A stretch of 17,349 bases of DNA, taken from contig CAJTQE010000030.1 of the NCBI GenBank assembly GCA_910578655.1, positions 2,849 to 20,197 of the forward strand, in the 5' to 3' direction. This document shows positions 6,708 to 13,999 of this stretch, piece after piece (position 1 is the first letter of the stretch; the number at the start of each line of letters is the position of its first letter). The notes under the pieces are model-generated. The model was not told the origin of the DNA, made no database searches, and saw only the letters and a program-made list of their open reading frames with translations. The translations under genes were made by a program, and so were the position numbers. The stretch is from an uncultured Christensenella sp. (GTDB taxonomy: Bacteria; Bacillota; Clostridia; Christensenellales; Borkfalkiaceae).

Positions 6708-7550
6708 TTAATCTTCGATAATTCTGCGTCTTTTAAACAGTCCGCTTCTCTCGACATACTCGACTTTATCGTATTTAGCATACTTTTTGCGGCAAATGAG
6801 GCGAACAAGCGGTTCTTTGTCGGAAGTCCAAACCCAAATCTGATAGAGCGTACCGCTGATTTGCGGGGTTGCGCTGCCGCTTTTATGTTGGCTGTGAAGC
6901 TCGCATCTTTTTACGACGCCCGTGCGCACAGCACGAATACGTTTGACCGACACAGAACATTTGAAAAACGCGCGGCGCTCGAAAGCGGAAAAGAGCAACG
7001 CAACGATTACTGTTAAAAAGAACGAACCGCCGCCGACGCCCATAATTATAAAGCCAACAGGCTGTATGTGCAAGTTTGAAAGAGTTATGCCGACGACGAA
7101 AACGAGCAAGGTTAAACCAAGCCACAAAAAAAGCGCTATTACTTTCGCCTTTTCACGCGGCGGCGCATTTTTAAAAGCTTTTCTGCCTTCTTTGGTAAAG
7201 CCGAAAGCGGCAGCAATCAATTCACCCACGTTTTCGGCGCCGCCCCCGTAATATTTTGCCTGTGCCTTTAAACTTTCTTCGGCATCCGACGCGGAATTAA
7301 CACTATTTAAAAGCTCGGCTTCATTTTCGGGAGTAAATTCATTTTTTGAAGCTTCCTTCAATCCATCATTAAGTTCGCGGAAAAATTTAACGCCGTACGC
7401 TATTCCGACGGCAAAAAAATCCACGACGCAGATTCCGAATCCCAAAATTATCAGCCAGTCGAGCTTACGGAGCGCACCGACAACAAAGCAGGTTATTAAC
7501 GCCGCCATTCCAAGCAACGCGAAAATAATATAAATTTTATTTTTTTTCAT
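6708..7550 (-). CDS. Four-TM membrane protein of unknown function
   Basis: A 280-residue protein I do not recognise. Two N-terminal membrane spans (about 6-26 and 31-54) are followed by an acidic soluble linker at 60-130 with a GGG turn at 102-104, two further spans (about 135-156 and 163-187) and a basic, probably beta-rich C-terminal domain of about 90 residues ending in KRRRIIED. The C-terminal domain loosely recalls DUF3592-type domains (repeated short strands with a YxxWVWTS stretch), but I would not assign it. Its ATG shares one base with the gpsA stop (TAATG), so it is translationally coupled to gpsA as the last gene of the long operon. The first span could be read as a signal anchor. 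Confidence 0.85.
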   Translation of the reverse strand: MKKNKIYIIFALLGMAALITCFVVGALRKLDWLIILGFGICVVDFFAVGIAYGVKFFRELNDGLKEASKNEFTPENEAELLNSVNSASDAEESLKAQAKYYGGGAENVGELIAAAFGFTKEGRKAFKNAPPREKAKVIALFLWLGLTLLVFVVGITLSNLHIQPVGFIIMGVGGGSFFLTVIVALLFSAFERRAFFKCSVSVKRIRAVRTGVVKRCELHSQHKSGSATPQISGTLYQIWVWTSDKEPLVRLICRKKYAKYDKVEYVERSGLFKRRRIIED

Positions 7551-8542
7551 TACTGAAATTCGCTCTTGGTCTCTCTTTCAAAGAGTTTTAATATTATGTT
7601 CATACAATTCTTTGCGCCGTCTCCGCTTTCGAATACGCGAGAGAGAAAACACGCCTCGTATACGGCGTTGGTCAAGGGCAAATCCACGCCGTGCTTATCG
7701 CCGAGTTTTTTCATTGCCTTTGCAGTCATAACACCTTCTGCAAGCTTATCGAATTTGGTTCCGTGCGCCATCATTTCGCCGTATTTGCGGTTGTGCGAAT
7801 ATTCGGAAAACAGCGTCGTTTCATAATCGCCGAGATGTGCAAGCCCGTACGCCGACTGGAATTTACCGCCCATTGCGGCAATCAGTCTGCCGACTTCGCT
7901 TGCCCCCCTTGCCATAAGCGGGCCCTTTAAACTGACGTATCCGCTTCCGTCAAGCACGCCTGCCGCTATGCCCAAAACATTTTTCGCAGCGGCGCCTATC
8001 TCGGTGCCTATCAGATCGTTGCCGTAATAAAAGCGAATCAAATTGCTTTTAAAGCTGTCTGCAAGTCTGCGTTTCAATTTGTCGGACGCGCTGTCGATTA
8101 CCATACAGTTGGGTATACCCTGCGTGAACGCCTGTATGTGTCCCGGCCCCACCCACACAGCTATTTTATCGGGTGAAATTCCGCTTTCCGTCAACACCTC
8201 GGAAAGACGCTTGCCCGTTTCAACCTCTATGCCCTTCATACAAAGCACGAACGGTTTGTCCTTGACGTTAAACGCGGTTATTTTCTGCATAAAGCCGCGC
8301 AAGCCCTGCGACGAAATAGAAATTATTATTACATCCGCGCTTTCAACCGCGAACTGCAAATCGCAGGTGAGCGTTATATTTTTATCGAGTGTGACGTACT
8401 CGTTTTTACCCGTGTTTTTTAAAATTTCGTACGAATAGTCGCCCTCAGGCCCCCACGAAATTACCTCGTTTTTTAATACGGTTGCCTGATACCAGGCGAT
8501 AAACGAACCCCAGCGTCCGCATCCTAAAACACTTACCTTCAT
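7550..8542 (-). CDS. gpsA: Glycerol-3-phosphate dehydrogenase (GpsA-like), divergent
   Basis: NAD(P)-dependent sn-glycerol-3-phosphate dehydrogenase family, 330 residues, which normally reduces dihydroxyacetone phosphate to make the phospholipid backbone. The Rossmann N-terminus has GCGRWG at 7-12, KGIE at 103-106, and the C-terminal domain has TEIGAAAKNVLGIAAG at 180-195 with the likely catalytic Lys187. Divergent points: the usual SGPSFA motif reads VGPGHIQAF at 131-139; the usual GLAGLGDL-x-x-TC reads GLAHLGDYETTLF; the SRNR motif reads SHNRK at 249-253, so the Arg expected to bind substrate phosphate is His. The fold assignment is firm, the exact substrate less so. AAGGAG at 8547-8552 overlaps the recR stop and sets the ATG at 8542. 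Neither plsY nor der is beside it. Confidence 0.85.
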   Translation of the reverse strand: MKVSVLGCGRWGSFIAWYQATVLKNEVISWGPEGDYSYEILKNTGKNEYVTLDKNITLTCDLQFAVESADVIIISISSQGLRGFMQKITAFNVKDKPFVLCMKGIEVETGKRLSEVLTESGISPDKIAVWVGPGHIQAFTQGIPNCMVIDSASDKLKRRLADSFKSNLIRFYYGNDLIGTEIGAAAKNVLGIAAGVLDGSGYVSLKGPLMARGASEVGRLIAAMGGKFQSAYGLAHLGDYETTLFSEYSHNRKYGEMMAHGTKFDKLAEGVMTAKAMKKLGDKHGVDLPLTNAVYEACFLSRVFESGDGAKNCMNIILKLFERETKSEFQ

Positions 8543-8550
8543 AAAACTCC

Positions 8551-9144
8551 TTAAATGCTCTTTCTTTCCAAAAGCGCGCGGGACAGCGTTACCTCGTCGG
8601 TATATTCAAGCTCGCTGCCGATAGGAATTCCGTGCGCAAGCCGAGTGACGTTTATGCCGAGCGGCTTTAAAAGCTTTGCGATGTACATTGCCGTAGCTTC
8701 CCCCTCAACGTCGGGATTGGTCGCCATTATAACTTCCGTCACCGTTCCGTCGCCGACGCGGTTTAAAAGCTCTTTTATGCGTATATCGTTGGGCCCTACT
8801 CCGTCCATAGGGCTTATTACGCCGTGCAGGACGTGATACACGCCCTTATACTCGTGCAGCTTTTCCATTGCTATGACGTCTTTGGGTTCCTTGACCACAC
8901 AAATAGTATTGCCTTGGCGCTTTTTACAGATTGCACAGACTTCTTCGTCGGTGAAGTTGCCGCACACCCTGCAATAGCGGACTTTGCTTTTACAGTTTGT
9001 AATACTTTCGGCAAACGCCTTTGCCTCTGCGTCCGTCATTGAAATAATTTTATACGCATAGCGCTGCGCCGTTTTTTTTCCGACGCCGGGAAGCTTTGAA
9101 AACTCGTTTATAAGCTTTCCGATAGGTTCTATAAATACGTCCAT
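8551..9144 (-). CDS. recR: Recombination mediator RecR
   Basis: A 197-residue RecR, the normal length. It acts with RecO (and RecF) to load RecA on SSB-coated gapped DNA. A helix-hairpin-helix LPGVGKKTAQR lies at 18-28, the C4 zinc finger at Cys58, 61, 70 and 73, and the Toprim domain from about 81 with ATNPDVEGEATAMY at 141-154. The C-terminal segment has RLAHGIPIGSELEY. dnaX-ebfC-recR is a conserved bacterial order; here two SEL1-repeat genes sit between ebfC and recR. The start lies 4 nt after the preceding stop with no strong ribosome site, so coupling to the SEL1 gene is likely. Confidence 0.97.
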   Translation of the reverse strand: MDVFIEPIGKLINEFSKLPGVGKKTAQRYAYKIISMTDAEAKAFAESITNCKSKVRYCRVCGNFTDEEVCAICKKRQGNTICVVKEPKDVIAMEKLHEYKGVYHVLHGVISPMDGVGPNDIRIKELLNRVGDGTVTEVIMATNPDVEGEATAMYIAKLLKPLGINVTRLAHGIPIGSELEYTDEVTLSRALLERKSI

Positions 9145-9148
9145 ATCT

Positions 9149-10039
9149 CTATTTTCCGTCTATAACACTTCTGAATTTCTTTTTGTTTAAAGCAAATACC
9201 GAAAGCTTTTCGCCGCTGTCATACGCCTTTTTATACCACCCGTAAGCTTTGCCCAAATCCTTGCCATCGCCGCTTTCGTACATTTTGCCGAGTGAAAGCA
9301 TTGCGTCGGTATCGCCGAGCGCGGCGGCTTTTTCATACCATTCTATGGCTTTTTGTTTATCGCGCGCAACGCCGTCGCCGTGCCTGAAACAGCAACCGAC
9401 GTTGTAAGCCGCCGACGCACTGCCATTTTCCGCGCCTTGTTTATAATATTCGAACGCCGCAAACTTGTCCCTTTTAACGCCTATGCCTTTAAAGTAGCAA
9501 TAGCCGATATCGCTAAGCGCCTGCGCATTGCCTTGCGCGGCGGCTTTACTCAGCCATCTGAAAGCCTCGTACTTGTTCTTTTTGACGCCGTTTCCCACCT
9601 GATAGCTCCAACCGACGTGGAGCTGCGCCCTGTCGTCGCCCTGCATTGCCGCTTTCAAATGCCACTCGAACGCCTTTTCGGCGTTTACGGTAATGCCGTG
9701 GCCCTCTTCATAGCACATAGCGAGGTTATACTGGGCGCGCATATCGCCCTGTTTAGCCGCCGCCCTGAACCAGCGCACGGCTTCGTACAAATCTTTATTT
9801 ACGCCCTTACCCACCACAAAGCACCAGCCGTAAGCGTTCTGCGACTCGGCATAGCCCTGCTCGGCGGCGAGCCTGTAAAACTCCGCGGCTTTGGAGTAAT
9901 CTCTTTCTACGCCGTCCGCTTCGTCGTATTTTTTGCCCAAAAGGTACATTGCCCTCGCGGATTCGGGCAAGTCGTCCGCTTCGGGGAAACTGTCTATTAT
10001 TTCATCTATAAGTTGACTTTTATCGTTGCCGTCGGTCAT
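9149..10039 (-). CDS. SEL1-repeat protein B (seven repeats)
   Basis: A 296-residue alpha-solenoid protein without signal peptide or membrane span, so probably cytoplasmic. After a 27-residue N-terminus there are about seven SEL1 repeats of mostly 36 residues (consensus A-x-x-x-LG-x-x-Y-x-x-G-x-GV-x-x-D-x-x-x-A-x-x-W-x-x-x-AA-x-x-G), the last one shortened to 34. A basic tail ends the protein. SEL1 repeats are protein-binding scaffolds; partner and role here are unknown. It lies one base after the upstream SEL1 gene (TAATATG) and 4 nt before recR. The N-termini of both SEL1 proteins share a DKxQLIxxI motif, suggesting an old tandem duplication. Confidence 0.9.
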   Translation of the reverse strand: MTDGNDKSQLIDEIIDSFPEADDLPESARAMYLLGKKYDEADGVERDYSKAAEFYRLAAEQGYAESQNAYGWCFVVGKGVNKDLYEAVRWFRAAAKQGDMRAQYNLAMCYEEGHGITVNAEKAFEWHLKAAMQGDDRAQLHVGWSYQVGNGVKKNKYEAFRWLSKAAAQGNAQALSDIGYCYFKGIGVKRDKFAAFEYYKQGAENGSASAAYNVGCCFRHGDGVARDKQKAIEWYEKAAALGDTDAMLSLGKMYESGDGKDLGKAYGWYKKAYDSGEKLSVFALNKKKFRSVIDGK

Positions 10040-10040
10040 A

Positions 10041-11450
10041 TTATTTTAAATGTTTCAACGCCTTTTTCGCGCTCTTATTGCCTTGCAGCGCAGCGCGCTC
10101 ATACCAGTCGCGCGACTCGGTTAAATCGGGTTTAACACCCAAGCCCTCTTCGTAGCAAACACCCAATAGATATTGAGAATCTGCGTCGTTTTGAAGCGCA
10201 GCACGCTTAATCCACTTGAAAGCTTCTTCCTCATCCTCGTCGACGCCTATGCCCTGCATATAGAACGTACCTATCTTGCACTGCGCGTCCGCATCTCCGT
10301 TTTCCGCCGCCTGTAAAAACCAGTATGCCGCAGTTTTATCGTCCTTTTGTACGCCCATACCTTTATAATAAAGTTGACCGAGATTGAACTGCGCCTCTTC
10401 ATCGCCGAGTTCGGCGGCTTTCTTGTAATATTCTATCGCGAGTTTTAAGTCGGTTCTCACGCCGCCCTTACCGAATTCGTAGACTTTGGCAATGTTGCAA
10501 ATCGCCATTGCGCAGCCGAGCTCGCCCGCTTTTTCATACATTTCAATCGCTTTTTTAATATCGCGCTTTACGCCTATACCTTGCTCGTAAAGGCAGCCCA
10601 AATTACAGAACGCCTGAAAATAGTTGTTTGCTGCCGAACGCTCGTACCAGGCAACTGCTTCGGGAATATTCCTTGAAACGCCCTCACCTTTTTCGTAGGC
10701 ATAGCCGACGTAACACTGCGCTTTGGCGTGGTTAAGCACAGCCGCCTTTTTGTAAAGCTCGAAGGCTTGGGTAGCATTTTGCGGCACGCCGCGGCCGAAA
10801 TCGTAACAAATGCCCAAACAGAACAGCGCTTCGGGCAGACCCTGCTCCGCCGAAAGAGTATACCACTTGACCGCCTCCGCCTCGTTTCTTTTAACGCCGC
10901 GCCCCTTGTAATACGCCTTGCCAACACCCAGCTGACCCGCCGCATTGCCGAGTTCTGCGGATTTTTTATACCAGGCGAAAGACTCTTCCTCTTTCGTTTC
11001 TTCGCTTTTCACGCCAACGCCATTAGCGGCAAAATAAGCGAGATTGTTCATTGCTTCAACGCAATTCTGCTCCGCAGACTTTCTGAACCAGAAAAGCATT
11101 TTTTCCTCGTCCTCTTCCACGCCTATGCCGGAGTTGTAACACAATGCGGCAAAGCACTGTGCTTCGGGATGACCGAGTTCGGCGGCACGGATAAAATATT
11201 TGCTTGCCGCTGCGCCGCATTCCTCTTTTTTTATGTCGTCCTCTACGCCCAGATAGTAATTATGGCATATGCCGAGCATATAGAGAGCTTCCGCGCTGTT
11301 TTTATCCGCAGCTTCGCGCCAGATTTTAACAGCTTCCTTATACTTCTTTTCATCATAAAGCTTTTCAGCCTGCGCACAAAGCTCTGCGGCCTCGTCATTC
11401 TTTTCCGTAGATTTTAATATATCTTCGATTAATTGTTTTTTCTTGTCCAT
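10041..11450 (-). CDS. SEL1-repeat protein A (about eleven repeats)
   Basis: A 469-residue alpha-solenoid protein. It begins with a charged helix with QLIEDIL and a TPR-like hairpin at about 18-52, followed by about eleven SEL1 repeats and a short Lys-rich cap. Most repeats are 36 residues; the first (about 43), the third (39) and the eighth (37) carry small insertions. There is no signal peptide, in contrast with many secreted SEL1 proteins, which argues for a cytoplasmic scaffold. It starts 2 nt after ebfC with AAGGGG about 11 nt upstream inside the ebfC end. Being inside the dnaX-ebfC-recR operon suggests co-expression with replication and repair factors. Function not known. Confidence 0.9.
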   Translation of the reverse strand: MDKKKQLIEDILKSTEKNDEAAELCAQAEKLYDEKKYKEAVKIWREAADKNSAEALYMLGICHNYYLGVEDDIKKEECGAAASKYFIRAAELGHPEAQCFAALCYNSGIGVEEDEEKMLFWFRKSAEQNCVEAMNNLAYFAANGVGVKSEETKEEESFAWYKKSAELGNAAGQLGVGKAYYKGRGVKRNEAEAVKWYTLSAEQGLPEALFCLGICYDFGRGVPQNATQAFELYKKAAVLNHAKAQCYVGYAYEKGEGVSRNIPEAVAWYERSAANNYFQAFCNLGCLYEQGIGVKRDIKKAIEMYEKAGELGCAMAICNIAKVYEFGKGGVRTDLKLAIEYYKKAAELGDEEAQFNLGQLYYKGMGVQKDDKTAAYWFLQAAENGDADAQCKIGTFYMQGIGVDEDEEEAFKWIKRAALQNDADSQYLLGVCYEEGLGVKPDLTESRDWYERAALQGNKSAKKALKHLK

Positions 11451-11452
11451 AT

Positions 11453-11818
11453 TTAAATAAGCCCCTTACTTACGCCGGCGAACGGCCCCATCTTTTCGTT
11501 ATATACTTCGTCTGCCTTTTTATAGCCGTCGTTTATCGCAGCCATAATAAGGTCTTCAAGCATTTCTATATCGTCCTCGTCGGTAATATCTACCGTTTCG
11601 GAAAGCTTGCTTCCGAACTCGATGCCATTGATTATTTTTTTTGCGTTCATATATACGACGACCGTTTCGTCACCCTCTTCGCCGCCGCCTGAAAGCCCGA
11701 CGATTTCCCAGTCGTCAAGCTCTTTATCCGCTTCCTGCATCTGCTCTTGCATTTTCTGGGCCTGACGCATTAAATTCTGCATATTACCCATTCCGCCGTT
11801 ACCTTTGAATCCTGCCAT
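11453..11818 (-). CDS. ebfC: Nucleoid-associated protein of the YbaB/EbfC family
   Basis: A small DNA-binding protein, 121 residues, slightly longer than the usual 100-110 because of a Gly-rich N-terminus (about 1-12) and an acidic GGGEEGDE loop at 44-51. The family core is helix (NLMRQAQKMQEQMQEADKEL), a three-stranded sheet (about 38-65) and a C-terminal helix DIEMLEDLIMAAINDGYKKA, forming a tweezer-like dimer in known structures. The gene follows dnaX by 13 nt with a strong GGAGG ribosome site, as in most bacteria. It is also known as YaaK in B. subtilis. Confidence 0.93.
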   Translation of the reverse strand: MAGFKGNGGMGNMQNLMRQAQKMQEQMQEADKELDDWEIVGLSGGGEEGDETVVVYMNAKKIINGIEFGSKLSETVDITDEDDIEMLEDLIMAAINDGYKKADEVYNEKMGPFAGVSKGLI

Positions 11819-11831
11819 TGCATCCTCCGAT

Positions 11832-13445
11832 TTATCTTATTTCTATATCAATTCCGTCAAAGTTGCTTTTAAGTTCCCTGACGGCTTTATCGTAATCGCT
11901 TTCGCCCTTTACTTTAAGACGGACTTCGTGCTGACCGACGCCCAACTCCAAAAGCGTTTCTGCAAGAAAATTTGCGTTGTCGGGTTTGGTTAAACCTTTA
12001 TACACAGCCTCGCTGTCGGTTGTGAGGATCATTTTATCACCCTCAAAAAAGTTGCCTACGTCCATACACAACGTAAAAAGTACGGCGTTTTTGCGTGTAG
12101 TACGCAACAGCCTGATAAGCTTTGCGAATATTCCGCCCTTTTCGTTTTCGTTGAGCATTGCAACCGACTGAACGGTAGCCGCGTTTTCAAATAAATCAGG
12201 CTGAACATCTTTCGCTTTTTCTTCCTTGAAAGGCGAAACGCTTTCTTCCTTGACAAGCTTTGGCCTGACCTCTTTAACTTCCCTTACGGGAATGCCGCTT
12301 TCAAGCTTTTTTTCAAGCGCGGATATCTTTCCTATAAGCGCGTCTAAATTATAGTCCGAACTCGGCATTGCGCACTTCAAAACCGCAGTTTCAAGCGTTA
12401 TGCGCGCATTGAGCGCGTAGCGCATATCCGCCTCCGCCTGAGCGAGAATTTCGCTGACGCGCAGCAGCTTATGCCCGTCGCAGCCTGAAACTATCTCCTC
12501 TATTCTATTGTATGATTCCTGCGGTAAATTGACAATCTCTTTGCCGTTCCTGCAAATTTTAACTATGGAACAGTAATTTAAAAAGTTGAGTAAATCCTTT
12601 AAAAGTACGCCTACGCTTTTGCCCGTCGATAAAATTTGTTCTACGCCGGAAAGCGAAGCGGAAGTATCTTCTTCCAGAATGTTTTGGCAAAGACTGCTTA
12701 TCGAAAAGAAGTCGGCGCTGCCCAAAACCTCGTTTACGTCCGAATAGGTAAGCTTACCGTTTGAGTACGATGCGCACATATCGGCGATTGAAAGACTGTC
12801 GCGCGCACTGCCTGCGCCTGCGCGGGCTATGGCTGAAATTGCCTCGTCATCGTACTGCTTGCCGACTTTGTCGTAAACAGATTTTACAAGTTGCTCTAAA
12901 TCTTTTTGAGGAATTAATTTGAAGTCGAAACGCATACAGCGTGAAAGTATCGTTGCCGGTATCTTCTGCGGTTCGGTGGTTGCAAGTATAAACACCGCGT
13001 GCGCAGGCGGCTCCTCCAAAGTTTTTAAAACTGCGTTGAACGCCGACGAAGTGAGCATATGCACCTCGTCTATTATATAAACTTTGTACTTGCCCGACAC
13101 GGGCGGATACTGAACCTTTTCCCTCAAATCGCGCATTTCGTCAACGCCGTTGTTCGACGCCGCATCGATTTCGGATATATCAAGACTTGCGCCCGCGTTG
13201 AGCGATTTACAGACTTCGCATTTGCCGCAGGGCGAACCGTCGACAGGACGCTCGCAATTTATGGCGCGTGCAAAAATTTTTGCAAGCGTTGTTTTGCCCG
13301 TTCCGCGCGGACCGCAAAAGAGGTACGCGTGCCCTATTTTACCCGTAGAGATTTGATTTTTCAGCGTGCGGACGATGTGTTCCTGCCGCACCACAGTATC
13401 AAACGACACGGGTCTGAATGTTCTGTAAAACGCAAGATATGCCAT
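11832..13445 (-). CDS. dnaX: DNA polymerase III clamp-loader subunit gamma/tau
   Basis: A 537-residue AAA+ ATPase of the DNA polymerase III clamp loader that opens and loads the beta sliding clamp. Walker A GPRGTGKT at 45-52, four zinc-binding Cys at 64, 73, 76 and 79, Walker B IIDEVH at 124-129, sensor 1 ATTEPQ at 155-160 and the SRC arginine finger at 168-170 are all present. The collar domain (III) ends near residue 370, followed by a charged Lys/Glu linker (about 376-425) and a C-terminal domain that normally contacts the polymerase. GGAG upstream of ATG 13445 overlaps the sigH stop, 2 nt away. A candidate -1 frameshift signal at codons 378-380 would give a 381-residue gamma-like form; see the separate entry. 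Confidence 0.96.
   Translation of the reverse strand: MAYLAFYRTFRPVSFDTVVRQEHIVRTLKNQISTGKIGHAYLFCGPRGTGKTTLAKIFARAINCERPVDGSPCGKCEVCKSLNAGASLDISEIDAASNNGVDEMRDLREKVQYPPVSGKYKVYIIDEVHMLTSSAFNAVLKTLEEPPAHAVFILATTEPQKIPATILSRCMRFDFKLIPQKDLEQLVKSVYDKVGKQYDDEAISAIARAGAGSARDSLSIADMCASYSNGKLTYSDVNEVLGSADFFSISSLCQNILEEDTSASLSGVEQILSTGKSVGVLLKDLLNFLNYCSIVKICRNGKEIVNLPQESYNRIEEIVSGCDGHKLLRVSEILAQAEADMRYALNARITLETAVLKCAMPSSDYNLDALIGKISALEKKLESGIPVREVKEVRPKLVKEESVSPFKEEKAKDVQPDLFENAATVQSVAMLNENEKGGIFAKLIRLLRTTRKNAVLFTLCMDVGNFFEGDKMILTTDSEAVYKGLTKPDNANFLAETLLELGVGQHEVRLKVKGESDYDKAVRELKSNFDGIDIEIR
12279..12333 (-). other. Candidate programmed -1 frameshift signal in dnaX
   Basis: Seen directly: codons 378-380 of dnaX read GAA AAA AAG, so A AAA AAG (12312-12306) is in the zero-frame phase used by the E. 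coli dnaX slip site. After a -1 slip the ribosome would read GCT (12306-12304) and then TGA (12303-12301), giving 380 residues plus one Ala. AGGAAAG at 12333-12327 is Shine-Dalgarno-like and 14 nt upstream. Downstream a 5-bp stem TTCCC/GGGAA with a GTAA loop lies at 12292-12279, 13 nt past the heptamer, which is a long spacing. In E. coli the same heptamer with upstream SD and downstream hairpin makes gamma. Transcriptional slippage on the run of seven A is an alternative route. Confidence 0.6.
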
Positions 13446-13447
13446 TT

Positions 13448-13999
13448 TTACTCCGATAAAAAGTTTTGTAATTTATTTTTTGCGCGATTGATTGCGTTGT
13501 CTATACTCTTCATATTTTTGCCGAGCGCGACGGAAATTTCGGTCATACTCATTCCGTCCGTGTACATAATGAGAGCTTTAAATTCAAGCGAGGACAGTAC
13601 CTTGCTCATTTTCTGCAACATTTCGTGCTTTCCTTCACGCCCTATAAGCACATCTTCGGGGTTGTCGTTGGAAACCCATACGTCACCGACTTCCATTATC
13701 GGCAGAAAATTGTTGAGCGCGGAGTGCTTTGCACCGTTGCTTTTTTTGACTGCGTCCACTATACGGTTATGAATACATCTGTGTGCGTAAGTTATAAACT
13801 TGACGTTGCCGGCTTTAAAGCTCATTACGGCAGAGTACAGACCGCACATTCCCTCCTGAACGAGGTCCTCCGTTTCCCCTCCGCTTAAAAAGAACCGCCT
13901 TGCAATACTTAAAACGGCAGGCTTAAATTTTATATAAAGCTGCTCCCAGGCGGAATTGTCGCCGCCCTGACAGGCGAGTACAAGCTGTTCGTCAGACAT
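13448..13999 (-). CDS. sigH: RNA polymerase sigma factor SigH (Spo0H-type)
   Basis: A 183-residue sigma-70-type factor with region 2 (EDLVQEGMCGLYSAVMSF at about 44-61) and region 4 (EFKALIMYTDGMSMTEIS to KSIDNAINRAKNKL at about 139-177). The closest match I recall is SigH/Spo0H of Firmicutes (B. subtilis EDLVQEGMIGLYKAI and VKSIDNALQRVKRKL), which switches on early sporulation and stationary-phase genes. It is about 35 residues shorter than the B. subtilis protein, mostly at the N-terminus and in the 2-4 linker. The context mrnC-rlmB-sigH matches B. subtilis minus yacP. Its ATG overlaps the rlmB stop by 8 nt (ATGTCTGA) with AAGGA upstream. Here dnaX follows, not rpmG-secE. Confidence 0.92.
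   Translation of the reverse strand: MSDEQLVLACQGGDNSAWEQLYIKFKPAVLSIARRFFLSGGETEDLVQEGMCGLYSAVMSFKAGNVKFITYAHRCIHNRIVDAVKKSNGAKHSALNNFLPIMEVGDVWVSNDNPEDVLIGREGKHEMLQKMSKVLSSLEFKALIMYTDGMSMTEISVALGKNMKSIDNAINRAKNKLQNFLSE

Noticed and set aside
9353..10135. 260-residue plus-strand ORF, and a 229-residue one at 10728-11417
   Set aside because: Both are antisense to the SEL1 genes; the repeat pattern of the coding strand keeps the opposite frame open. No ribosome site or recognisable domain.
9149..11450. SEL1 region as a DNA tandem repeat or recombination site
   Set aside because: The repeats are clear only at protein level; the DNA units are well diverged and show no long exact repeats.
13446..13447. 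SRP RNA gene next to dnaX
   Set aside because: In Bacillus the SRP RNA lies just upstream of dnaX, but here only 2 nt separate sigH and dnaX, so there is no room.
13059..13772. 237-residue plus-strand ORF across dnaX and sigH
   Set aside because: It is antisense to two well-supported genes and has no domain or start signal.
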